DNA of 64,000 nt from Pseudomonas sp. TH15 (GTDB lineage: Bacteria; Pseudomonadota; Gammaproteobacteria; Pseudomonadales; Pseudomonadaceae), in the NCBI RefSeq assembly GCF_016651105.1, contig NZ_JAEKEL010000001.1:3276001-3340000 (forward strand), written 5' to 3'. The notes beneath the pieces were generated by a model. That model had not been told where the DNA came from. It searched no databases and saw nothing but the letters and a program-made list of their open reading frames with translations. A program made the position numbers and the translations under genes. Below, piece by piece: positions 57,533 through 64,000 of this stretch (positions are counted from its first letter, which is position 1; each line of letters opens with the position of its first letter).

Positions 57533-58807
57533 TTAACCCTGTGGAAGCGAGCTTGCTCGCGAAGGCGCCACAACGGTCAGCGCTGTGTTTTCAGGCGAAT
57601 TGCCATCGCGAGCAGGCTCACGCCTGCAAGGGTTTGTGTGTTTCCAGAAAATTGCCGCCTGCTCCAGTAACAGCGCCACCCCAATCGCGCCAGCCGCAAT
57701 CACAAACAGCAACGCGTGATGGCCACCCGTGGCATTGAACAGCGCCGAATAGGCAAATCCGGCCAGCGCCTGAAACGTGGCAAACGACACCGTGGCGCGG
57801 CTCCAGGCGATTTGCTGGCGATGATGCTCCGGCAGCAGTTCATGCACCCGGGCCAGCGCCAGCGGGACGATGCCCGGCGGGAACGAGCCGAGAACCACCG
57901 CGAGCAACGCCAGCGCCAGAAAGGAGTGGGCAACAGCGAGCAAGCCTAGGGCAATCGCCTGCACCACCAGCACCAGCCGAATGCTCCTGCGCGCGCCAAA
58001 GCGGTCCGCCAGAAAGCCATAACTCACCGGCCCGACAATCGCGCCCAAGCCATACATCACCCACACCAGCGCCCCGACATGCGCGCCCGCGCCGAGTCCG
58101 CGCGCCACGTAATCAACCAGAAAGACCATGGCCGGCACCAGGCCGGCCGCCATGAATGCATATTGGCCAAACAACAGATAAACGCCGGGCGGTGTCGGCT
58201 GAGCCGCCGCGGCATCGTGCGCAACGTCCGCGTGGGCAAGATCGGCCGGCCAACCGAACCAGCTCAGCGCCGTCAGCAGCAGCGACAACGCGCCCAAGCC
58301 CAGCCAGGTGTCTTGCAAACCAAGGCTCAACAGCGGCGGCACCAGCGTGCCGGACCCTGCGATACCGAGGCCGATACCCAGGAAGATCGCGCCACTGGCC
58401 AGGCCTTTGCGCGCCGCCGGCACATGCGGCAATACGGTCGCCGCGACCAACACCATGATCGCGCCGCCGGCGATCCCCGAGAGCAGCCGCCAGGCGAAGA
58501 ACCAAATCACCGACAACGGAAACGCACAGGCAAAAAACGCCGCCGTCACCGCCAGCATCATTATGCGCAGCGCGGTTTTGTTGCTCAGTTGCCGCGCCAG
58601 CGGCCGGCCGAGCAGGGCGCCGATCAGATAACCGACCAGATTGGCCGCGCCGAGGTACACCACGTCATTGGCCGAAAACCACTGCGCCTGAATCAACGCG
58701 GGAATCAGCGGTGTGTAAGCAAACCGCGCCAGACCGATGCTGACCAGGCTGGCGCAGAGGCCGGCGAAGATCGGCAGCCAGAGCCCGGAGGGGGAGGATG
58801 TGCGCAT
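57533..58807 (-). CDS. MFS transporter (YbfB/YjiJ family) with REP-derived tail
   Basis: A 424-residue inner-membrane transporter with about 12 helices and the family opening LCASLVSIGLARFAYTPLIP. The ligand is unknown. The last 35 residues or so (from HTNPCRREP on) are encoded by a REP element and do not look like protein of this family, so the gene's natural stop may have been lost. It is divergent from a LysR gene, its probable regulator. Confidence 0.88.
   Translation of the reverse strand: MRTSSPSGLWLPIFAGLCASLVSIGLARFAYTPLIPALIQAQWFSANDVVYLGAANLVGYLIGALLGRPLARQLSNKTALRIMMLAVTAAFFACAFPLSVIWFFAWRLLSGIAGGAIMVLVAATVLPHVPAARKGLASGAIFLGIGLGIAGSGTLVPPLLSLGLQDTWLGLGALSLLLTALSWFGWPADLAHADVAHDAAAAQPTPPGVYLLFGQYAFMAAGLVPAMVFLVDYVARGLGAGAHVGALVWVMYGLGAIVGPVSYGFLADRFGARRSIRLVLVVQAIALGLLAVAHSFLALALLAVVLGSFPPGIVPLALARVHELLPEHHRQQIAWSRATVSFATFQALAGFAYSALFNATGGHHALLFVIAAGAIGVALLLEQAAIFWKHTNPCRREPARDGNSPENTALTVVAPSRASSLPQG
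57540..57632. repeat. REP/REPIN-like element overlapping the MFS gene 3' end
   Basis: The palindromic GCGAGCTTGCTCGCGAAGGC type of Pseudomonas REP at the left and GCCATCGCGAGCAGGCTCACGCC at the right, in opposite orientation around a spacer. It supplies the last codons of the MFS gene. Confidence 0.75.
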
Positions 58808-58918
58808 GATAGCGATTCCAAGGAAGGTTTATGGCGCTCAGCATATCGGCTATCGTTGCTGCGATAACGCAGCGAATTGGCGGCGCACTGATGCGTAATT
58901 GCATCATCTGGAGACGGT

Positions 58919-59794
58919 ATGAATTGGGATGATGCACGGGTGTTTCTCGCTGTTTGTCGCGAGTCGACACTGCGCGGAGCCGCGCGGGTGCTGGGTGTGG
59001 ATCAGGCAACGGTGGGGCGACGCGTCACCGCCCTGGAAAAATCCTTGAGCGCGACGCTGTTCTTGCGCACCTCGGACGGCTACGCACTGACCGCGGTTGG
59101 CGAAGCGGCGCTGAAAAGTGTGGAGAAAATGGAGCATTCGGCACTGGAGCTGGAGCGACAGATTCAGGGCCTGGATGACCGTCTCACCGGCAGCGTGCGC
59201 GTGAGCACCACCGATTCACTGGCCATCGACTTCCTGATTCCGGCAATTGCCCGTCTACATGAGCAGCACCCGGATGTGCGGGTGCTGCTGGATGCCTCCA
59301 CGCAAATTCTCAGCCTGGCCAAGCGCGAGGCGGATATCGCCGTGCGCAACACCCGCCCGGACAATCCGGACCTGATCGCGCGACGGATCGCCCGTTGGCC
59401 GGTGGGGTTGTTCGCGTCGCAGGCCTATGTCGACGCCAAAGGTGTTCCGCCGCCGGGCTCAGCGTTCGAGGGCCATGATCTGGTGGTCTATCAGCCGTAC
59501 TTGCAGGGCAACAAAGACCTGACTCTGGTTTCTGAGCCGATAAATCGCGGGCGGATCGTTGCCGGGCTCGGTTCCAGCCTGTTGGTGCGCCGTGCGCTTG
59601 CGGCAGGCTTGGGTGTAGGAGAAATCCCCGTGTACATGGGCGAGCGCGATGGCCTGGTCAGGCTCTGGCCTGAACGAACGCGGCCGTTGCCCTATGAAGT
59701 GTGGCTGGTGACCCACGCGGATTTGCGCCATACCGCGCGGGTGAGGGCGGTGATCGAGCAGATCGTCGACGTATTCGCATCGGAGAACGACTAA
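58919..59794 (+). CDS. LysR-family transcriptional regulator
   Basis: A 291-residue LysR-type protein with the winged helix at residues 1-60 (VFLAVCRESTLRGAARVLGV, VGRRVTALEKSL) and a periplasmic-binding-like effector domain after about 90. It is divergent from the MFS gene with 111 bases between starts, the classical arrangement for a regulator of the transporter. Effector unknown. Confidence 0.92.
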   Translation: MNWDDARVFLAVCRESTLRGAARVLGVDQATVGRRVTALEKSLSATLFLRTSDGYALTAVGEAALKSVEKMEHSALELERQIQGLDDRLTGSVRVSTTDSLAIDFLIPAIARLHEQHPDVRVLLDASTQILSLAKREADIAVRNTRPDNPDLIARRIARWPVGLFASQAYVDAKGVPPPGSAFEGHDLVVYQPYLQGNKDLTLVSEPINRGRIVAGLGSSLLVRRALAAGLGVGEIPVYMGERDGLVRLWPERTRPLPYEVWLVTHADLRHTARVRAVIEQIVDVFASEND

Positions 59795-59931
59795 GCGAAA
59801 AAGCTGTTTTGGCGAGGCTACATCTTCTGACGAAACGGCCTACAGCAGAGGCAGAATCTGCCGGCTTGTCAGGTTTTGGCAAGGGTTCTATCGTTTCGAC
59901 AGCTCAGTGAGCGGCGTATTGCTCGTACTGA

Positions 59932-59964
59932 CGTGATGTACCCGTGATGTACCCGTGATGTACC
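59932..59964. repeat. Three perfect 11-bp direct repeats
   Basis: CGTGATGTACC occurs three times in a row, about 35 bases upstream of the coiled-coil protein gene. Could be a regulatory site series or a slipped-strand expansion. The rest of 59795-59999 shows nothing else I can support. Confidence 0.8.
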
Positions 59965-59999
59965 AGGGACGGTATCGGTAGACCCAGGAAGGTGTCGAA

Positions 60000-60527
60000 T
60001 TGAAAACCATGCAATTCAATCAATCTCCAATCAGTGACCTCTCGAACAAAAGTCGGAATACCCAAGCCATGAACGCTATAAGTCGTGAAGAGTTCAACGC
60101 CAGGATCGAGACCATCGAAACAAGGATGGATGCTCGGGTGGACGCGGTGTCGACAAAAATTGATGCGTTTCTGTCGGCGCAGGCAGAGCGCGACAAGACT
60201 CAAGTCGAGCGAGAAAACACTCAGGTCGAACGAGAGAAAACTCAGGCGGAGCGAGACAAGCGCTACGACTTGATTGCTCAGGAGATACGAGGGCTTGCCA
60301 GAAGCGCTGAGGAAGCGGCCAGGCAAGGGGCTACAGTCAAGGCCAATGTCTGGGCGGCAACGGCCGTACAGTTATTGGGAATAGTCGCCATTGTCATCGG
60401 GTCCTATTACGCCAACCAGGCCAACATGTATGTGGCCATTCAAACGACCCTGACAGCGATTCAGGCCGGCAAGGACTTCAGTGTCCCCAAGCCTTTCATG
60501 TTGCCAATGCTCACGCCGCCACAATAA
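60000..60527 (+). CDS. Coiled-coil protein with C-terminal membrane helix
   Basis: A 175-residue protein: polar N-terminus, a long coiled coil at about 25-105 containing short charged repeats (QVEREN, QVEREK, QAERDK), then a membrane segment (VQLLGIVAIVIGSYYANQ) and a short tail. TTG 60000 is favoured because AGGAAGG lies eight bases upstream; ATG 60009 is the alternative. It looks like a membrane-tethered coiled coil; function unknown. Confidence 0.7.
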   Translation: MKTMQFNQSPISDLSNKSRNTQAMNAISREEFNARIETIETRMDARVDAVSTKIDAFLSAQAERDKTQVERENTQVEREKTQAERDKRYDLIAQEIRGLARSAEEAARQGATVKANVWAATAVQLLGIVAIVIGSYYANQANMYVAIQTTLTAIQAGKDFSVPKPFMLPMLTPPQ

Positions 60528-60556
60528 AAAACGGCCTTCAGAGAAGGCCGTTTTTT
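60526..60556. terminator. Bidirectional Rho-independent terminator
   Basis: CGGCCTTC and GAAGGCCG pair around AGA, flanked by an A-run and six T's, between the coiled-coil gene and the convergent pirin gene. Confidence 0.93.
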
Positions 60557-60577
60557 GTGAGCGGTTGAAACGCCGCT

Positions 60578-61300
60578 TCATGGCATTTCCGGCAATTCCT
60601 GCGGCCGCAAATCAAACACCAACACTTCGGCATCCACGCCATTGCTCAAGGTCAGCACCTGTTCTTCGCGAACCCGCACGCCGTCGCCTTCCTGCAACTG
60701 CACGCCGTTGAGTTCAACACTCCCACGAGCGACATGCACATAGGCGTAGCGGTTGGCCGCCAGTTCCAGGGTTGCGCTTTCCTTGCCGTCGAACAGCCCG
60801 GCATACACTCGCGCATCTTGGCGCACCGACAGCGAACCCTTGGCCCCGTCCGGGGAGATGATCAGTTGCAGGCGCCCACGTTTTTTCTGGGTACTGAAGT
60901 GCTCTTGCTGATAGCGCGGTTTGGCGCCGCTGACCTCAGGAACGATCCAGATTTGCAGAAAATGCACGCCACGGGTGGCCGAGTGGTTGTACTCGCTGTG
61001 GGCCACGCCGCTGCCGGCGCTCATCAACTGCACGTCGCCGGGGCGGATCACCGAACCGGTGCCCAGGGTGTCCTTGTGTTCCAGGGCGCCTTCGAGCACA
61101 TAGGAGAAAATCTCCATGTCCCGATGCGGGTGCTGGCCAAAGCCTTTGCCGGCTGCCACGCGGTCATCGTTGATCACCAACAGATCGGAAAAACCCTGCT
61201 CTTTCGGGTTGCGATAGTTGGCGAAGGAAAAGGTATGGAACGACTTCAACCAACCGTGATTGGCCGCGCCGCGATCCGAGGCTTTGCGAAGGGTCAGCAT
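60578..61300 (-). CDS. Pirin-family protein (quercetin-dioxygenase-like)
   Basis: A 240-residue bicupin of the YhhW group. The N-terminal cupin has the metal ligands in QHPHRDMEIF and GVAHSEYN. Some members oxidise quercetin, a plant flavonol, which would fit a plant-associated lifestyle, but the substrate is unproven. It is divergent from a GlxA-type regulator gene. Confidence 0.9.
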   Translation of the reverse strand: MLTLRKASDRGAANHGWLKSFHTFSFANYRNPKEQGFSDLLVINDDRVAAGKGFGQHPHRDMEIFSYVLEGALEHKDTLGTGSVIRPGDVQLMSAGSGVAHSEYNHSATRGVHFLQIWIVPEVSGAKPRYQQEHFSTQKKRGRLQLIISPDGAKGSLSVRQDARVYAGLFDGKESATLELAANRYAYVHVARGSVELNGVQLQEGDGVRVREEQVLTLSNGVDAEVLVFDLRPQELPEMP

Positions 61301-61522
61301 GATGAAATCTCCTGTCAGGACGTGAATTCGTCCGAGTGAGGAGAAGGTTAATGGTTACTGCTCGATGCAATAAGTAGATGAAAACTGAAATACTGTCCCG
61401 TTCAGGTTGACAGTAATGCGCGGTAGTTCACGCATTCTTTTCCGTCGACCGCGCTGCACTTGGCCATAATGCTCAGCCTGTTTCATGCGTTCATTTATCT
61501 TTGATCTCAGCGATGGCTCCTC

Positions 61523-62473
61523 ATGAAAACCGTGGCAATGGTGCTGTTCCCCAACTTTCTCCTGCTCGACATGGCTGGGCCCATGGAGGTCTTCTCGGTT
61601 GCCAATCGCTATCTCAAGCCTGAGTCGCATTACCAACTGACGACATTGGGCACCGAGCTCGGGCCGCTGCGTGCATCCAACGGTGTGCTGGTGCACACCG
61701 ACCGACACATTGATCAGGCTCAGGAGCACTATGATTTGCTGCTGGTGCCGGGCGGTCCCGGTGCCTACAACGAAAAAAGCGAGCCTCTGCTGGCCTGGCT
61801 GCGCGGGGCCGTTGCCCGGGCCGAGCGTTATGGCTCGATCTGCACCGGCGCGTTTGTGCTCGGGTATGCCGGGTTGCTGGACGGTTTTCGCGTCACCACT
61901 CACTGGCACTACACCGAACGATTGATCAAAGGCTTCCCCAAGGCAACGGTGCAAACCGATCAAATCTTCGTTGAGGACCGTAACCTGATCACCTCCGGTG
62001 GTGTGACGGCTGGCATCGACCTGGCTTTGGCAGTGGTCGCCCAGGACCACGGCAAAAAAGTCGCCCAGGATGTGGCCAAAGTGCTGCTGGTGGTGATGAA
62101 ACGCCAGGGCGGGCAGGCGCAGTTCAGTCCGCTGATGGCTGCTGTCGCCCCGCACGAAACCCCCATTACCCGAGTACAGAACTACGTACTCGAACACCTC
62201 GACGAAGCCTTCAGCATCGAACGCATGGCGAGCCTGGCGAACATGAGTTCGCGGCACTTCGCCCGGCTGTTTGCTCGGGAAGTGAACATGACGCCCATGG
62301 AGTTCCTGCAAAGTGCGCGCATTGACCGTGCGCGAAATCTGCTGGAAACCAGCGACGCACCGCTCAAGACCGTGGCCTACAAAAGCGGCTTCGGCAGCGT
62401 GCGGCACATGCGTTTTTTGTTTAGTGAAAAGCTCGGTTTGACCCCCGCGCAGTACCGCGAACAGTTCAGCTAG
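61523..62473 (+). CDS. GlxA-family AraC regulator with DJ-1/PfpI domain
   Basis: A 316-residue regulator: an N-terminal DJ-1/PfpI-like domain (1-170, with the nucleophile-elbow-like SICTGAFVLGYAG) and a C-terminal AraC double helix-turn-helix (from about 215: IERMASLANMSSRHFARLF, LKTVAYKSGFGSVRHMRF). It is divergent from pirin with 222 bases between the starts, so pirin is a likely target. The ligand is unknown. Confidence 0.92.
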   Translation: MKTVAMVLFPNFLLLDMAGPMEVFSVANRYLKPESHYQLTTLGTELGPLRASNGVLVHTDRHIDQAQEHYDLLLVPGGPGAYNEKSEPLLAWLRGAVARAERYGSICTGAFVLGYAGLLDGFRVTTHWHYTERLIKGFPKATVQTDQIFVEDRNLITSGGVTAGIDLALAVVAQDHGKKVAQDVAKVLLVVMKRQGGQAQFSPLMAAVAPHETPITRVQNYVLEHLDEAFSIERMASLANMSSRHFARLFAREVNMTPMEFLQSARIDRARNLLETSDAPLKTVAYKSGFGSVRHMRFLFSEKLGLTPAQYREQFS

Positions 62474-62563
62474 AGCGGTTGTGTCCGTTGTGCGCACCGT
62501 GATGTCCGTGCTGCGCCCCGTGCGGTAGTTGTAGCGTCAACCGAGGCTGCCAAGATAGTTGGC

Positions 62564-64000
62564 ATGAACAGTCTCAACGATTTCAACTCGGCGTCTGTGC
62601 TGCGTTTCGGGCCTTTCGCGTTTCACCTGCGCCAGCGCCTGATCCTCGAAGGGGATCGGCAACTGCGCATGGGCGGCCGCGCGCTGGACATCCTCCAGGT
62701 GCTGGTCGAGCGCGCCGGCCGTGTGGTCAGGAAGGAGCATCTGATCGCGTTGGTCTGGCCAACGTCCGTGGTCGAAGAGATCAACCTGCGCGTGCACATT
62801 GCCGCGTTGCGTCGGGCGCTTGGCGATGGCGAAAACGGCCAGCGCTATATCGTCAACGTGCCGCAATGCGGCTACAGCTTCGTGGCCCCGGTACATGCCG
62901 ACAGTGTTGCGCAAGTGGTGTTTGAAAGCCTGCAAGCGCCCCAGCACAACTTGCCGGCAAGGCTGACGCCGGTGACGGGGCGCGACTCACTGGTCGGCGC
63001 CATGGTGCGGCAATTGCCGCTGTGCCGGTTGATGAGCGTGACGGGGCCAGCGGGTGTCGGTAAGTCCACAGTGGCGTTGCGGGTCGCGGAATTGCTCTTG
63101 CAGCATTTTCGTGATGGCGTCTGGCGGGTGGATCTGGCAGTGATCGATGAGCGCACGCCGCTGCTCGACCACCTTCTGCAAACCCTCGACACCGATTTAT
63201 CGACGCTGGCAGCCCAGCACTGCTTGCTGTTGCTCGACAATTGCGAACATCTACGCGATGCCTGCAAGGCGTTGGTAGAGACGCTGCTGGACGCCGCGCC
63301 GCGCCTGTCGATCCTCGCTACCAGTCGCGAAGCACTGCGCGCCAATCTGGAAACCGTGCAGGTTTTGGCGCCGCTGAGCATTCCCAGGTCCTCGGCGTTG
63401 AACAGTGTCGAAGAGGTCATGGGCTACTCGGCGGTGCAATTGTTTGTCAGTCGAGCGCGCGCTCGTCAGCAGGGCTTCCGCTTGCGCGAACAGGATTTGC
63501 AGGTGATACGTGACATCTGTCGGCGACTCGACGGTTTGCCCTTGGCGATTGAGCTGGCAGCGGCGCAGATCGATGCGCTGGCGCTGCTGGGCTTGCAGGC
63601 ACAGTTGGGCAATTGCCTGCAATTGCAGGGCCGCCGCACTGCTGTGCCACGGCATCAGACCCTGCGAGCAGCTCTGGAATGGAGCTATCGGAGCCTGACC
63701 GAACCGCAGCAGTGGGTGCTGCAACGGCTGACGGTGTTCAAAGTGACCTTCACCCTTGAGGCGGCACTGGCGGTCATCGCTGAGGCAGAGGGTCAATCGA
63801 TCATCGAACAGCTGGTGCAGAAGTCGTTGCTGACAGTAGTGCGCGGGGAGGGTGTTGTGCATTACCGAATGCTCAATACCACTCGGCTGTATGCCCGGGA
63901 AAAACTGATCAGCGGCGACTTCGAGAGTCGGCATTTACATTATCTGGGGCGTATGTCCCAGGCAGGCGCCTTGCGTTTGACTGCGCAACTCGTCGAGTAG
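62564..64000 (+). CDS. Winged-helix regulator with STAND-type ATPase domain
   Basis: A 478-residue protein. Residues about 10-95 form an OmpR-type winged helix (RALDILQVLVERAGRVVRKE, RYIVNVPQCGYSFV). The ATPase follows with P-loop TGPAGVGKSTVAL, Walker B CLLLLDNCEHLRDA and sensor LSILATSREALRA. No receiver domain is present. The TAG falls on the last three bases of the window, after only the start of a helical region; many relatives have a long C-terminal repeat domain, so a downstream continuation after an indel is possible but cannot be seen. Confidence 0.82.
   Translation: MNSLNDFNSASVLRFGPFAFHLRQRLILEGDRQLRMGGRALDILQVLVERAGRVVRKEHLIALVWPTSVVEEINLRVHIAALRRALGDGENGQRYIVNVPQCGYSFVAPVHADSVAQVVFESLQAPQHNLPARLTPVTGRDSLVGAMVRQLPLCRLMSVTGPAGVGKSTVALRVAELLLQHFRDGVWRVDLAVIDERTPLLDHLLQTLDTDLSTLAAQHCLLLLDNCEHLRDACKALVETLLDAAPRLSILATSREALRANLETVQVLAPLSIPRSSALNSVEEVMGYSAVQLFVSRARARQQGFRLREQDLQVIRDICRRLDGLPLAIELAAAQIDALALLGLQAQLGNCLQLQGRRTAVPRHQTLRAALEWSYRSLTEPQQWVLQRLTVFKVTFTLEAALAVIAEAEGQSIIEQLVQKSLLTVVRGEGVVHYRMLNTTRLYAREKLISGDFESRHLHYLGRMSQAGALRLTAQLVE

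Overview
The window looks like chromosome of a Pseudomonas of the P. fluorescens group. The thrS-infC-rpmI-rplT-pheS-pheT-ihfA-merR-tRNA-Pro order, the rbsCRKD plus nucleoside hydrolase order, GC-rich codon use and REP/REPIN palindromes between genes all fit. No phage, transposase or CRISPR array is visible.

Layout. Bases 1-4300 hold the end of a ribose uptake and catabolism operon (rbsC, rbsR, rbsK, rbsD) and an exported nucleoside hydrolase that can supply ribose. Bases 4300-6330 hold small genes: two unknowns, an I78-type inhibitor lipoprotein, a cold-shock protein and a small periplasmic protein. Bases 6330-14200 are the translation cluster ending in tRNA-Pro(GGG). A lone 1060-residue UPF1-like helicase follows the tRNA (14451-17633).

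Bases 17700-44650 form a plant cell-wall (pectin) island. It contains a type II secretion system with a lipoprotein secretin (gspJ, H, C, I, G, K, L, M, D, E, F), a pectate lyase, a FadR-type GntR regulator, a lactonase, uronate dehydrogenase, a KdgM-type porin, an enolase-family sugar-acid dehydratase, a dipeptide-family ABC importer with two binding proteins, and an exo-polygalacturonase. The inferred flow is: the enzymes are secreted, oligogalacturonides enter through the porin and ABC importer, galacturonate is oxidised to the galactaro-lactone, opened to galactarate and dehydrated. A short operator-like palindrome recurs four times, including in front of gspG, and probably ties secretion to pectin catabolism. 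A 255-bp tandem array carrying REPINs has expanded between gspD and gspE while keeping an open frame joined to both genes.

Bases 45069-51825 are an RNA-repair locus: divergent sigma-54 activator rtcR, then rsr (Ro60 homologue), rtcB, a RlaP-type nucleotidyltransferase and rtcA. Between rsr and rtcB lie three consecutive structured RNAs sharing one architecture. The third contains a circularly permuted tRNA mimic (T arm, GNRA-capped acceptor-like stem, D arm). These are Y-RNA-like (YrlA-type) RNAs and are the most interesting feature of the window.

Bases 51900-64000 carry ordinary accessory genes: a VOC protein, an ABC exporter, an alpha/beta hydrolase, a quinone oxidoreductase, an MFS transporter with a divergent LysR gene, pirin, a GlxA-type regulator and a winged-helix ATPase regulator that ends on the last base.

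Four genes (gspF, the enolase-family gene, the dppC-like permease, rtcR) carry apparent small indels at or next to homopolymer runs. They may be pseudogenes, but consensus errors in the sequence are at least as likely.
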